DNA of 64,000 bases, from NCBI RefSeq assembly GCF_000753735.1, contig NZ_JPIN01000001.1:1-64000 (forward strand). The letters run 5' to 3'. Positions 26,996 through 37,051 of the stretch are shown here, piece by piece. This DNA is from Pseudidiomarina atlantica. Lineage in GTDB: Bacteria; Pseudomonadota; Gammaproteobacteria; Enterobacterales; Alteromonadaceae. The notes under the pieces are model-generated. The model did no database searches. It was not told the origin of the DNA and was given only the letters and a program-made list of their open reading frames with translations. A program made the position numbers and the translations under genes. Every line of letters starts with the position of its first letter. Within the stretch, counting starts at the first letter, position 1.

Positions 26996-27400
26996 TTATT
27001 TTATCAAATACTTTTCAATTTTATCACCGCGTTCTAAAGCATCTTTTAGTGCGTTAGGCATGCGACCTTGTCCGGTCCAAGTGATACGTTCGCCATTCTT
27101 ATCAATAATGGCATATTTAGCAGGCTTCGGAGCGCGCTTACGCTTTGGCTTCACCGTAACAGGTGTACCTTCAACTAATTCGTCGACACCAATCCCAGCG
27201 TCGGCCATCGCTTTCTTCAGTTCAGCGATCTTGCGCTGTTTCTCAGCTTCTAACTTTTGTAATTCCGCTTCTTCTTCACGGCGGTCACTAATTACTTTCT
27301 CTAATTTTTTCTGAACTTCTTCTAGTTCAGAAACAGATAATTCCTTTACTGCGGCTTTTAGACGGCGTCCATGTGTCAGGATATCTAAAAAGTCACTCAT
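26996..27400 (-). CDS. hns: H-NS family nucleoid-associated protein
   Basis: 134 residues. An N-terminal helical, coiled-coil oligomerisation region (about 1-65, rich in Glu and Lys), a basic linker KPKRKRAPKPAK and the C-terminal AT-hook-like DNA loop TWTGQGRMP at 107-115. This loop is the H-NS/StpA signature that inserts in the minor groove of AT-rich DNA. The protein would silence AT-rich foreign genes such as the Rhs tip region; that link is inference. Confidence 0.93.
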   Translation of the reverse strand: MSDFLDILTHGRRLKAAVKELSVSELEEVQKKLEKVISDRREEEAELQKLEAEKQRKIAELKKAMADAGIGVDELVEGTPVTVKPKRKRAPKPAKYAIIDKNGERITWTGQGRMPNALKDALERGDKIEKYLIK

Positions 27401-27436
27401 AATTTAATGATTCCAATTTTTAATGTGAGAGTTCGC

Positions 27437-27465
27437 ATTTAATAAAAATAAAAAGCGAACAGCAA
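27437..27465 (-). promoter_or_regulatory. Candidate hns promoter overlapping an upstream terminator
   Basis: TTGCTG and TTAAAT at 17-nt spacing on the minus strand. The -35 box is part of the stem of the terminator that ends the ETF-QO transcript. Confidence 0.4.
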
Positions 27466-27486
27466 GCTTATTTTGCTGTCCGCTTT
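27452..27486 (-). terminator. Terminator of the ETF-QO gene
   Basis: AAAGCG-A-ACAGCAA pairs with TTGCTGT-C-CGCTTT, a 13-bp stem with one mismatch and a 7-nt loop, followed on the minus strand by TTTATTTTTATT. It lies 35 nt after the stop. Confidence 0.85.
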
Positions 27487-27520
27487 ATCTTACAAGCAAT
27501 TATTAAGATGTAAATTTAAT

Positions 27521-29164
27521 TTACATATTTGGGTAATTTGGACCACCTGTTCCTTCTGGTGTTACCCAAGTTATATTTTGACTTGGGTCTTTAATGTCAC
27601 AGGTTTTACAGTGAATACAGTTTTGTGCATTAATTTTGAATACCGCTTGTCCAGCTTCTTCAACTACCTCATAAACACCAGCAGGACAGTATCGTTGCGC
27701 GGGCTCCGCATATTCCGGCAAATTGACTTGTAGCGGAATGTCGGCGTCCTTGAGTTGCAAGTGGCACGGCTGGTCTTCTTCATGGTTCGTATTTGATAAA
27801 TACACTGAAGAAAGTCGGTCAAACGTAATTTTATTGTCTGGCTTAGGGTACTCAATCGGTTGAAAATCAGTAGCTTTACCGGTGCAGCGATAATCTGGCG
27901 TTTCATCCTTGAAGGTAAAGGGTAGTTTTCCGCCAAACCAATTTTGGTCCACAGTGTTGTAGGCGCCCCCAACCCAAGTGCCAAACTTATGGATGACCGG
28001 GCCGAAATTACGCGAACGGTAAAGCTCATCGTACAGCCAGGATTGTTTGAAGCGTTCCGCATAATCGGTTAACTCAGCAGCGGGTGTTTCCGCAGCCAAT
28101 GCAGCGATAATACTTTCGGCCGCAAGCAGGCCGGACTTCATTGCTGTGTGGTTACCTTTTATTTTGGCAAAGTTCAGGGTGCCGGCGTTACAGCCAACGA
28201 GAATGCCACCAGGCATGGTCATTTTGGGCAACGAATAAAAACCACCTTTGGCGATGGCTCGCGCGCCGTAAGTAACTCGTTTAGCGTTCGCCAAAGTCTT
28301 AGCAATTTCAGGGTGTGTTTTAAAGCGTTGAAACTCTTGGAACGGATTTAAATAGGGATTTGCGTAATTCAGATCGACGATCAATCCCACGTATACTTGA
28401 CCATCTTCAGCATGATACAAATAGCCACCACCGGTCGCATTTTTAGCCAGCGGCCAACCTGTAGAGTGGACCACCAAGCCTGGTTGATGCTGTTCCGCAG
28501 GAACATCCCAAATTTCTTTAAAGCCAATTGCATAATGTTGCGGTGAGGCATCATCAGCTAGATCAAACTCGGCCTGCAAGCGCTTGCCTAAATGGCCGCG
28601 GCAGCCCTCGGCAAAAACTGTGTATTTGGCGCGCAGTTCCATACCTGGTTCGAAGCTATCTTTTTGTTCTCCGTCAGCGCTGATACCCATATCACCGGTA
28701 ATCACCCCGGCCACACGACCCTCTTCAATGATGACGTCAGCAGCAGGGAAACCGGGGAAAATCTCCACACCCAGTTGCTCGGCTTGTGCTGCTAACCAGC
28801 GGCAGAGGTTGCCCATACTAGTGATGTAATTGCCTTTGTTATGAAAGGTTTTTGGCACCATAAAGTTCGGCAGACGACGCGCTGACTTTTCATCATTGAA
28901 TAAAAATATATGGTCTTCAGTCACAGGCGTATTTAATGGCGCTCCGCGCTCTTTCCAGTCAGGAAAGAGTTCATCAAGCGCACGTGTCTCAAATACTGCG
29001 CCGGAGAGGATATGTGCACCCACTTCTGAGCCTTTCTCAACCACACAAATCATGAGTTCTTGTTGCTGTTCTTGCGCGAGCTGAGCTAGGCGGCAGGCTG
29101 TTGCAAGTCCAGCTGGACCTGCACCGACGATAACGACGTCAAATTCCATACTTTCGCGTTGCAT
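27521..29164 (-). CDS. Electron transfer flavoprotein:ubiquinone oxidoreductase
   Basis: Passes electrons from reduced ETF to ubiquinone in the inner membrane. 547 residues: FAD motif VVIVGAGPAGLATA near the N-terminus, the membrane-associated quinone region in the middle, and a C-terminal 4Fe-4S domain with RYCPAGVYE and NCIHCKTCDIKDPSQNI. TAGGAG supports the ATG at 29164. It follows the leucine-catabolism genes on the same strand, where isovaleryl-CoA dehydrogenase needs exactly this electron acceptor. Often called etfD. Confidence 0.94.
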   Translation of the reverse strand: MQRESMEFDVVIVGAGPAGLATACRLAQLAQEQQQELMICVVEKGSEVGAHILSGAVFETRALDELFPDWKERGAPLNTPVTEDHIFLFNDEKSARRLPNFMVPKTFHNKGNYITSMGNLCRWLAAQAEQLGVEIFPGFPAADVIIEEGRVAGVITGDMGISADGEQKDSFEPGMELRAKYTVFAEGCRGHLGKRLQAEFDLADDASPQHYAIGFKEIWDVPAEQHQPGLVVHSTGWPLAKNATGGGYLYHAEDGQVYVGLIVDLNYANPYLNPFQEFQRFKTHPEIAKTLANAKRVTYGARAIAKGGFYSLPKMTMPGGILVGCNAGTLNFAKIKGNHTAMKSGLLAAESIIAALAAETPAAELTDYAERFKQSWLYDELYRSRNFGPVIHKFGTWVGGAYNTVDQNWFGGKLPFTFKDETPDYRCTGKATDFQPIEYPKPDNKITFDRLSSVYLSNTNHEEDQPCHLQLKDADIPLQVNLPEYAEPAQRYCPAGVYEVVEEAGQAVFKINAQNCIHCKTCDIKDPSQNITWVTPEGTGGPNYPNM

Positions 29165-29173
29165 TATGAACTC

Positions 29174-31411
29174 CTATAACGCTGCGGGGCGTTCAATGTG
29201 CCCCTTAATTGGCTGTGACAATTTTTCGCTGAGTAGCGCGGCTGGAAGTGCCGGTAATAAGTAATTTCCTTGCGCCATATAACAATCGCGCTGCAGCAAA
29301 AAGTCAATTTGAGGTTGCTGTTCTACCGCCACCGCAACCACTTCGATACGGAGGTTTTTCGCGGTCCGTAAAATCCCTTCTACCAACTCGGTTGCAATGG
29401 TCTGCACCGGCACATCGCGCATTAAACTGGGCGCAATTTTGATAGTGTAGGGCGAACATACTTTAATTGCCGTAATTAAGGCACTGGTCATGCCGGTCAA
29501 TTGCACCGCAACCCGCAGGCCTAGTTTTTTAAATTGCTCAACGCTGCTGCGATGATTATTGCACAACTGCAAGTAGACGTCTTCACTGAGCTCTACTTGC
29601 AAGGCATCGGCGGGTAGCGATGAGCGCTTCAGATGATGCGCAATCAATTCGGGCAACTCAGGCATGGTGAGCTGTCGCAATGATAAGTTCACTGTGGTGA
29701 GAAGCTTGTCATTACCGAGATTTCGCCACTCTGCCGCCTGCTTACAGGCATGTTTAATCACAAACTCAGTCATTGAAAAAACCAGACCAGTTTGCTCCAT
29801 TAGGTCGAGAAATTGTAAGGGTTCGACCAGTTGTTCACCGTGCCGCCAGCGTAACAAAGCCTCGACCCCAACGGCACGATGCGTGCGCACATTGACGATG
29901 GGTTGATAATACAGGATCAAATCACGCTGCTCTAAAGCGATGCGCAACAACGCAAGGGTTTCGCGCCGCGTCGATAGTTCTAGTGCCTGTTCCGGACGAT
30001 AGCTGGCAACGCCAAAATAGCCCTGTTGTTTCGCATGAAACAAAGCCGTATCGGCGTAATGCAATAGGGTTTCCGCATCGTAATCAGCATCACTGGCGTA
30101 GGCAATCCCAAATGACGCCGAGCAATAGATCTCTTGTTGGTCGATAAACAACTGTGGGCGAATACTTTCAGTCAATTGTTGGATGATCGCCTGCTCATTA
30201 TGCTGCGAACTGGTCACTTCGTATGCCAGCACAAAGGTATCAATTCCGGTGCGCGCTAGCTGCGTGCGCTGTGGCAGTATCTTCTTAATGCGCAACGCGA
30301 GGCGTTTCATCATTTCATCGGCGACCGCGTGGCCTAAGGCATGATTGAGTTCACGAAAACTGTCAACAGCAATCACCATGATCAGCATGTCGTGATGACG
30401 CGCTTGGCAATTCGGTAGTTGTTCACTTAAATGGGCAACTAAGCCGTTGCGGTTTGGCAGTTCGGTTTGTGGATCGTGATCAGCCAAAAACATTAGTTTT
30501 GCTTCTGATGCATTATGTTGCTTCAATTGCTTACGGGATTGTTTAAGTTGCTGCTGTTGTTGTAAGAGTCTGTGGCGTAAATTAGCCGCACGCCAGCCTA
30601 GAAATAGGGCTCCTAACGTGAGAGCCAAACCACCAAACAATACCAATTGGCCGCTTGCTGAGTGCATATCCTTGAGGCGTTCGGCGGTCGGCCATAGACT
30701 CAATTGCCATTCGTTGGCGGCGAAGCGTAACGGGCGATCAATCGCCCACTCATCGCGCATCGCGTCACTCCCGGCAAAGCGATAAATAGATTGTTGTTCG
30801 GCGGTGATTTCGACCTGATAGCCTTCAATTATTTCCGTCCGTACCAGAGCATCAAATAATCGACTAATGTCGACCACGAGCACGAGGTAACGCGAAGCAT
30901 TGGCACCTTCAGCAGATGCTAGGTGCGCCGCAATCACAATGTCTTCGCCGGCTGCCGAAAACTGTTGTGCCGGTGCCGATAAGGCATGTGCACTGTTACT
31001 CTGGTGCTGTAGTTTGCTGGCAATCAGCGTATCAGCAAATGCCGAATCGAGTAGTGGCATTTGTTGGCTATTACTGCGATTGTAGACCGGCACAAAATTG
31101 CTATCTAACAGCAGTAAGCGTTGCAATGAGGGATAATAAAGAAACAACGCAGTGCTTTCTTCATCCAGTTGTTGCTGCCGAGTACTTTCATCATCAGCAA
31201 GATTGCGTGCGGTCCATTCCGTGGCGAATGAGTAATTGAGCATCAACTGGCGAAATTGGTTTTCTAGCAAGCGCGTATCATCGCTTAACCGTTGTTGAAT
31301 TGCTTTGGCTTCAGATTGCAACACAAGATGCTGTGCCAGCAAGGTTAGCACCACACCGACACAAGCAATCAGGCTCAGATTGCGAAAATGCAGCCAAAAC
31401 TTTTGTTTCAT
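29174..31411 (-). CDS. Degenerate GGDEF/EAL-domain membrane protein, probably catalytically inactive
   Basis: 745 residues: membrane segment ~13-31, periplasmic sensor ~32-253, membrane segment ~254-275, coiled linker, GGDEF-like domain ~300-470 and EAL-like domain ~480-735. The GGDEF signature is replaced by GIDTF (389-393). The EAL triplet itself is kept (517-519), as are Asn575 and Glu607. The DDFGTG pair is replaced by Val636-Gln637, KID reads KIA (658-660), and the EGVE glutamate is Val694. Both c-di-GMP synthesis and breakdown should be lost. It lies 7 nt before aacS and 9 nt after ETF-QO on the same strand, so it is probably in their operon. A receptor or scaffold role is inference. 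Confidence 0.9.
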   Translation of the reverse strand: MKQKFWLHFRNLSLIACVGVVLTLLAQHLVLQSEAKAIQQRLSDDTRLLENQFRQLMLNYSFATEWTARNLADDESTRQQQLDEESTALFLYYPSLQRLLLLDSNFVPVYNRSNSQQMPLLDSAFADTLIASKLQHQSNSAHALSAPAQQFSAAGEDIVIAAHLASAEGANASRYLVLVVDISRLFDALVRTEIIEGYQVEITAEQQSIYRFAGSDAMRDEWAIDRPLRFAANEWQLSLWPTAERLKDMHSASGQLVLFGGLALTLGALFLGWRAANLRHRLLQQQQQLKQSRKQLKQHNASEAKLMFLADHDPQTELPNRNGLVAHLSEQLPNCQARHHDMLIMVIAVDSFRELNHALGHAVADEMMKRLALRIKKILPQRTQLARTGIDTFVLAYEVTSSQHNEQAIIQQLTESIRPQLFIDQQEIYCSASFGIAYASDADYDAETLLHYADTALFHAKQQGYFGVASYRPEQALELSTRRETLALLRIALEQRDLILYYQPIVNVRTHRAVGVEALLRWRHGEQLVEPLQFLDLMEQTGLVFSMTEFVIKHACKQAAEWRNLGNDKLLTTVNLSLRQLTMPELPELIAHHLKRSSLPADALQVELSEDVYLQLCNNHRSSVEQFKKLGLRVAVQLTGMTSALITAIKVCSPYTIKIAPSLMRDVPVQTIATELVEGILRTAKNLRIEVVAVAVEQQPQIDFLLQRDCYMAQGNYLLPALPAALLSEKLSQPIKGHIERPAAL

Positions 31412-31418
31412 TTAAGCT

Positions 31419-33368
31419 TTATTCCTTCAGTTCAGCTCTATCTGCGAACTCGTTTAAGGCTTCTGGATTCGCCAAAGCATCGGTGTTCTTAACGGTTTCG
31501 CCATGAATGACTTGGCGTACTGCAAGTTCGACAATTTTGCCACTGACAGTGCGTGGAATGTCATTCACTTGTGCGATAACAGCGGGTACGTGTCGCGGCG
31601 TCGCATTCTGTCGGATGATTTTGCGAATCTGTTGCTGCAAGTCCGCATCTAACACGATGCCGTCGCGCAAGCGCACAAAGAGTACCACACGCTCGTCGTC
31701 TTGCCAGCGTTGACCGACAGCTATGCTCTCTAACACCGCATCAATTTTTTCTACTTGTCGATAAATTTCTGCAGTACCAATGCGCACCCCGCCTGGATTT
31801 AGCACGGCATCAGAACGACCATAAATAATCACGCCGTCGTGCGCGGTAATCTCAGCGTAGTCGCCGTGCGCCCAGATGTTATTAAAGCGCGCAAAATAGG
31901 CATTGAAATAACGTTGGCCGTCATCGTCACCCCAAAAGCCGATAGGCATACAGGGAAAGCTATTGCGACACACCAGTTCACCTTTTTGTTGCTGCACAGC
32001 ATTGCCATCGTCGTTGAATACTTGCACATCGAGTCCAAGTCCGCGGCATTGTAACTCGCCACGGTAGACTGGCAGAATAGGGCAACCCAAAGCAAAGCAA
32101 GAAACGATGTCGGTGCCGCCAGAAATTGACGACAAGCAAAGGTCTTGTTTGATATCGCGATAAACGTAATCAAAGCTCTCAGGTGCAAGTACCGAACCGG
32201 TGGTGAGAATGCTGCGTAATGTGCTTAGTTGATGCGATTGCGCCGGCTTGCACTGCGCTTTTTCCAGTGCCGATAGATATTTTGCACTGGTACCGAAAAC
32301 CGATATACCTTCGTCATCGGCGATATCCCACAACACTTCTGGGGCGGGATAAAATGGCGAGCCGTCAAACAATACCAGCGTTGCCCCTTGGGCGAGACCC
32401 GACACCAACCAATTCCACATCATCCAACCGCAAGTGGTGAAGTAGAACAGTACATCATCACGTTTTAGGTCGGTATGAAGACCGTGCTCTTTAAGGTGTT
32501 GCAGTAGGGTACCGCCAATCCCATGGACGATACACTTGGGTACCCCGGTGGTCCCTGAACTGAACATGATATACAACGGATCGTTAAAGCCCATGCGTAC
32601 AAAGCTTGGTGTGGCCGTTGCATCAGCCTGCTTGAGCCAGTCATGCCAGTGCACGGTGTTGCGATCTATCTGTGGATTGAGCCCCGCGAAGTTGACCAAA
32701 ACGGTTTGCTCAAGGCTACTCAATTCAGCACGAATTGCTGCCGTTTTTTCGCTAATATCGAGTTTTTTACCATTGTAGAAATAGCCATCGACAGTGATAA
32801 ACACTTTCGGTGAAATCTGGCCAAAACGGTCGAGCACACCTTGTACACCGAAGTCGGGCGAACAAGAAGACCAGACAGCGCCTAAGCTAGTTGTTGCCAA
32901 CATGGCCACAATGGTTTCAATGCAGTTAGGCATCATGGCCGCAACGCGATCACCTTTTGCCACGCCCACCTGTTTAAGTTGACTGGCAATGGCTGCGACT
33001 TGCTGATTGAGCTCGGCATAGCTCAGTTGCTGACGGCTACCGTTCTCGCCGCGAAAGATGAGCGCGGTACGATCATCTTGATGGCGTAATAAATTCTCTG
33101 CGAAGTTAAGTTGTGCATCTGGAAACCACTTCGCGCCTGGCAGTTTGTCTTGCGCTTCGACCACTTGCGCACCGGCATCACCGATGACCGCAAAATAGTC
33201 CCAAATTTGCTGCCAAAACTCGGCACTTTCGCGCACCGACCAGTCATGTAATTGGTGGTAACTGCCGAGGTCTAACTTATATTTTTGGTTAATGTGCTGC
33301 ATGAAATCGGTCATGCGCGCGTTGGCAATTTGTGTTGCTGTAGGTTGCCACAACATTTTCGCTGTCAT
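31419..33368 (-). CDS. aacS: Acetoacetyl-CoA synthetase
   Basis: 649-residue ANL-family adenylating enzyme that activates acetoacetate to acetoacetyl-CoA. The P-loop-like motif MFSSGTTGVPKCIVHG, the AMP site YGRSDAVLNPGGVRIGTAEIY and the C-terminal VSGKIVELAVRQVI (catalytic Lys) are clear, and the start LWQPTATQIANARMTDFM is typical of AacS rather than Acs. It uses the acetoacetate produced by HMG-CoA lyase, whose gene lies 17 nt upstream. The product can go to the thiolase encoded at 40.5 kb. GGGAG precedes the ATG. Confidence 0.94.
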   Translation of the reverse strand: MTAKMLWQPTATQIANARMTDFMQHINQKYKLDLGSYHQLHDWSVRESAEFWQQIWDYFAVIGDAGAQVVEAQDKLPGAKWFPDAQLNFAENLLRHQDDRTALIFRGENGSRQQLSYAELNQQVAAIASQLKQVGVAKGDRVAAMMPNCIETIVAMLATTSLGAVWSSCSPDFGVQGVLDRFGQISPKVFITVDGYFYNGKKLDISEKTAAIRAELSSLEQTVLVNFAGLNPQIDRNTVHWHDWLKQADATATPSFVRMGFNDPLYIMFSSGTTGVPKCIVHGIGGTLLQHLKEHGLHTDLKRDDVLFYFTTCGWMMWNWLVSGLAQGATLVLFDGSPFYPAPEVLWDIADDEGISVFGTSAKYLSALEKAQCKPAQSHQLSTLRSILTTGSVLAPESFDYVYRDIKQDLCLSSISGGTDIVSCFALGCPILPVYRGELQCRGLGLDVQVFNDDGNAVQQQKGELVCRNSFPCMPIGFWGDDDGQRYFNAYFARFNNIWAHGDYAEITAHDGVIIYGRSDAVLNPGGVRIGTAEIYRQVEKIDAVLESIAVGQRWQDDERVVLFVRLRDGIVLDADLQQQIRKIIRQNATPRHVPAVIAQVNDIPRTVSGKIVELAVRQVIHGETVKNTDALANPEALNEFADRAELKE

Positions 33369-33385
33369 GATTGGCTCCCGTTGAT

Positions 33386-34282
33386 TTATTGTTTTGCTAA
33401 TTCGGCAAGCGCGACATTGGAGCGTGGCCGTTGCCCAAGACGCTGACAGATACGCGCGCCTGCTTGAATCAAGGCAGTAAGGTCGATACCGGTGTCGTAG
33501 CCCATACCGTGCAACATGTAGACTACATCTTCACTAGCAACATTGCCGCTGGCACCTTTAGCGTATGGACAGCCACCCAAACCGGCAACGGCGCTATCAA
33601 TAGTGCGTACACCCATGGGCAAACAACTAGCAATATTGGCGAGCGCTTGACCATAGGTATTGTGAAAATGCAGCGCAAGTTGCTCCATTGGGACGCGCTT
33701 GGCCACTGCTTCGAGCATTTGCTGTGCTTTCAGCGGCGTACCTACGCCAATGGTATCGCCCAAGGATACTTCATAGCAGCCCATCGCCGCGAGCTGTTCC
33801 GCCACCCAAGCAACTTGACTGGGGGCGATGTCACCGTCATAAGGACAGCCAAGGACGCAACTGACGTAGCCACGCACCCGCAAACCTGCTTGTTGTGCGG
33901 CAGCTAAGACTGGTTCAAAGCGAGCCAAACTCTCGGCAATCGAACAATTGATGTTTTTTTGGCTGAAGCCTTCAGAGGCGGCACCAAAAATCGCAACTTC
34001 ATCAGCGCCGGCCGCTAGCGCTGCCTCAAACCCTTTCAGATTAGGGGTCAATGCCGCGTAGGTGACCCCCTCACGGCGTTGAATACCAGCAAAAACCGCC
34101 GCGCTATCAGCCATCTGTGGCACCCATTTGGGGCTCACAAAAGACCCAGTTTCAATGTAGCGCACGCCAGCAGCGCTGAGCTCATCAACTAACTGAATTT
34201 TACTCTCAGTCGCTACTGATGCCTCACTTTGAAGACCATCACGAGGGCCTACCTCGACCAGTTTAATGCTTGTATTGCTCAT
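33386..34282 (-). CDS. liuE: Hydroxymethylglutaryl-CoA lyase
   Basis: Splits HMG-CoA to acetyl-CoA and acetoacetate, last step of leucine breakdown. 298 residues of the TIM-barrel aldolase family: [13 protein letters not shown] (metal Asp and catalytic Arg), [50 protein letters not shown] (metal His pair), and [19 protein letters not shown] with the catalytic Cys. It overlaps liuD by 4 nt (ATGA). Confidence 0.95.
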   Translation of the reverse strand: MSNTSIKLVEVGPRDGLQSEASVATESKIQLVDELSAAGVRYIETGSFVSPKWVPQMADSAAVFAGIQRREGVTYAALTPNLKGFEAALAAGADEVAIFGAASEGFSQKNINCSIAESLARFEPVLAAAQQAGLRVRGYVSCVLGCPYDGDIAPSQVAWVAEQLAAMGCYEVSLGDTIGVGTPLKAQQMLEAVAKRVPMEQLALHFHNTYGQALANIASCLPMGVRTIDSAVAGLGGCPYAKGASGNVASEDVVYMLHGMGYDTGIDLTALIQAGARICQRLGQRPRSNVALAELAKQ

Positions 34283-36255
34283 GCATCACCCGTGGTATCT
34301 GTACTTAAGCTCACTAATTCAGCACCATCACTGACTAAGTCACCAGCACCATAAAATACTTGCTCGACGGTGCCGGCGTGTGCCGCGCGAATGGTATATT
34401 CCATTTTCATCGCTTCCATGATCACGAGCGCTTGCTCGGCTTCAACGGTATCGCCCGGTTGTACTAGAACTTCTACAATGGTGCCGTTCATTGGCGCGGT
34501 CATACTGCCGGCGGCTGGTTCTTGACTGAGCGTATCAGCGACTAAATGGCGTTGGAAGTGCAAGTTAGCTGACTGCGAGAACACCGTAATACTTTGCGCG
34601 TCTTGCATTACGTAAACTTGGTAACCATGCCCGTCGCAACTGACCGACAAACAATCGCCATTGAGTTCCGCCTGCCAGATACGCTTATCGAATTGGCTGC
34701 GCCAGCCATTACCAGTTTGTTCTAAGGCAACGCTGATGGGCGTGTCACGATACAGCAGTTCGAGAGCGTATTGTGCCGGTTGATTTAGGCGGAAACCGCG
34801 CGCCTGTTGCCACACGTCGGCGCCTGCACTAGGGCGTTCCAACAAGTTTTCCGCCAATGCTGCCAGTACCGCGTGATCTTGAATTTGTTGTTCGGTGTAA
34901 TCGGCAAACAGCACTTTTTCATGCTTCTCGATAAAGCGGGTGGTGAGGTTTGCTTGCGCAAAGTCGCGATGCCGTGCAATGCTGCGCAGAAAATCGATAT
35001 TGGTGCGTACACCAGCAATGCGATAACTATCTAAGGCTTGCAGTAGTTTGCGTAGCGCGGTGGCGCGATCCTCACCCCAGACCACTAACTTAGCTATCAT
35101 CGGGTCATAATAGGCACTCACCTCATCGCCTTCGACCACGCCACTGTCGATACGTACATCAGCTGCTGGGTTAGGGGTGCGCAAATGATGCAACACGCCC
35201 GTACTTGGGAGGAAGTCATTGTGCGGGTCCTCAGCGTAAATGCGTGCTTCAAAGGCATGACCATGCAATTGCACTTGGTCTTGGCTAAGCGGCAAAGGCT
35301 CGCCCGCGGCCACTTGTAATTGCCACGCGACTAAATCTTGTCCGGTGACCATTTCGGTAACGGGATGCTCTACCTGCAAACGCGTGTTCATTTCCATAAA
35401 ATAGAAACGATTATCGGTGTCGAGCAGAAACTCAACGGTACCTGCACCCACGTAATCAATGGCCTGTGCTGCGCGCACCGCAGCCTCGCCCATAGCTTGT
35501 CGAGTGCGCTCACTTAGCGCTGGAGCAGGGGCTTCTTCGATAACTTTTTGGTGGCGGCGCTGCACCGAACAGTCACGCTCGGCAAGGTAGACCGCATTGC
35601 CGTGTTGATCACAGAACACCTGAATCTCCACGTGACGCGGCTTCGTAAGGTATTTTTCGACCAACATTTTGTCGTTACCAAAAGCCGCCTGTGCCTCACG
35701 TTTGGCTGAAGCTAAGGCTTCTTTAAACTGTTTTGCCGATTCGACAATGCGCATGCCTTTACCACCGCCGCCGTAAGCTGCTTTGAGCAGCACTGGAAAG
35801 CCGATTTGTTCAGCTTCGGCCAGCAGTTTCTCGAGACCCTGTTCGTTGCCATGATAGCCGGGTACCAGCGGCACTTCGGCTTCGCTCATGATCGACTTGG
35901 CCGCACTCTTTGAACCCATTGCAGCAATGGCACTGGTCGGTGGGCCGACAAAAATAATGTTATTGCTGGCACAAGCATCAGCGAAAGCTTCGTTTTCTGA
36001 CAAGAAGCCGTAGCCGGGATGGATGGCATCGGCACCGGTTTGTTTGGCGGCCGCGATGATTTTATCGACGACTAAATAACTCTCAGCGCTCGGTGCAGGA
36101 CCAATGAAGACGCTCTCGTCAGCCAGTTGCACATGCTGCGCTTGCTGATCTGCTGCGGAATACACTGCAACAGTGCGGATGCCCAGATGTCGCGCGGTAC
36201 GGATGATCCGACAAGCAATTTCGCCACGGTTGGCAATTAATAGTTTGGCTATCAT
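34279..36255 (-). CDS. liuD: 3-methylcrotonyl-CoA carboxylase alpha subunit (biotin carboxylase + biotin carrier)
   Basis: 658 residues. An N-terminal biotin carboxylase ([31 protein letters not shown] loop, [18 protein letters not shown]) is followed by an intermediate domain and a C-terminal carrier with EAMKMEY, biotin on Lys617. With the beta subunit LiuB it carboxylates 3-methylcrotonyl-CoA. Context separates it from the similar propionyl- and geranyl-CoA carboxylases: it lies in liuABCDE. One-base overlap with liuC (TAATG) and 4-nt overlap with liuE show coupling. Confidence 0.95.
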   Translation of the reverse strand: MIAKLLIANRGEIACRIIRTARHLGIRTVAVYSAADQQAQHVQLADESVFIGPAPSAESYLVVDKIIAAAKQTGADAIHPGYGFLSENEAFADACASNNIIFVGPPTSAIAAMGSKSAAKSIMSEAEVPLVPGYHGNEQGLEKLLAEAEQIGFPVLLKAAYGGGGKGMRIVESAKQFKEALASAKREAQAAFGNDKMLVEKYLTKPRHVEIQVFCDQHGNAVYLAERDCSVQRRHQKVIEEAPAPALSERTRQAMGEAAVRAAQAIDYVGAGTVEFLLDTDNRFYFMEMNTRLQVEHPVTEMVTGQDLVAWQLQVAAGEPLPLSQDQVQLHGHAFEARIYAEDPHNDFLPSTGVLHHLRTPNPAADVRIDSGVVEGDEVSAYYDPMIAKLVVWGEDRATALRKLLQALDSYRIAGVRTNIDFLRSIARHRDFAQANLTTRFIEKHEKVLFADYTEQQIQDHAVLAALAENLLERPSAGADVWQQARGFRLNQPAQYALELLYRDTPISVALEQTGNGWRSQFDKRIWQAELNGDCLSVSCDGHGYQVYVMQDAQSITVFSQSANLHFQRHLVADTLSQEPAAGSMTAPMNGTIVEVLVQPGDTVEAEQALVIMEAMKMEYTIRAAHAGTVEQVFYGAGDLVSDGAELVSLSTDTTGDA

Positions 36256-37040
36256 TACGAATCCTTTTTCCAGTTCGGGCTGCGCTTTTCGAGGAAGGCA
36301 CTCAAGCCTTCTTGTCCTTCGGCGGACACGCGAATTGCCGCAATGCGTTCAATGGTCAGCCGTTGTGCTTGGTCATCGAGCGGTTGCTGATCCAAATCAG
36401 CAATAAGTTGTTTGGCGGCGCGTACAGCCGCGGGACTATTGGCGCATAAAGTGCTAGCGAATTCAGTGACTGCAGTGTCGAGATCGTCGACAATTTCATG
36501 CACCAAGCCCAAGTGTTTGGCTGTATCAGCGTTGAAGCGCTCGGCGGTGAGCATGTAGCGCCGTGCTTGGCGGCTGCCGATAGCACGCATGACATAAGGA
36601 CTAATCACCGCTGGAATCAGACCAATCTTAACTTCGCTTAAACAGAAACTTGCTTGTGCTTCCGCAACGACGATGTCGCAGCACGCGGCGAGCCCCACGG
36701 CACCGCCGAAGGCTGCGCCTTGCACTAAACACAACGTCGGCTTGCTGAGTTCATCTAAGTTTTGCATCAAGCGCGCGAGTTCACTCGCATCAGCAATATT
36801 CTCGTCGTAGTTTTTTGCTGCCATCGAGCGCATCCACGCCAAGTCAGCGCCGGCCGAGAAATTACGACCGTTCGACCGCAATACCAGTAACCGTGCATTC
36901 GCATCGTTGCTGACCTGCTCCAATGCGCTGAGTAGTTCAGCGATCATTACATCGTCAAAGGCGTTGTGTACCTCGGGACGGTTCAGCGTCAATGTCGCAA
37001 CGTTACCTTGCTGTTCTAAGCTTATATATTGAAAGTTCAT
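36255..37040 (-). CDS. liuC: Methylglutaconyl-CoA hydratase (enoyl-CoA hydratase family)
   Basis: 261-residue crotonase that hydrates 3-methylglutaconyl-CoA to HMG-CoA. Oxyanion-hole segments are GRNFSAGADLAWMRSMA and QGAAFGGAVGLAACCDIVVA, and catalytic-region residues lie in LSEVKIGLIPAVISPYV. The DLAWM form after the Gly-Ala-Asp is typical of the AUH/LiuC group. The enzyme sits between both carboxylase subunit genes, as in known liu operons. Confidence 0.92.
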   Translation of the reverse strand: MNFQYISLEQQGNVATLTLNRPEVHNAFDDVMIAELLSALEQVSNDANARLLVLRSNGRNFSAGADLAWMRSMAAKNYDENIADASELARLMQNLDELSKPTLCLVQGAAFGGAVGLAACCDIVVAEAQASFCLSEVKIGLIPAVISPYVMRAIGSRQARRYMLTAERFNADTAKHLGLVHEIVDDLDTAVTEFASTLCANSPAAVRAAKQLIADLDQQPLDDQAQRLTIERIAAIRVSAEGQEGLSAFLEKRSPNWKKDS

Positions 37041-37051
37041 AACACCTCGGC

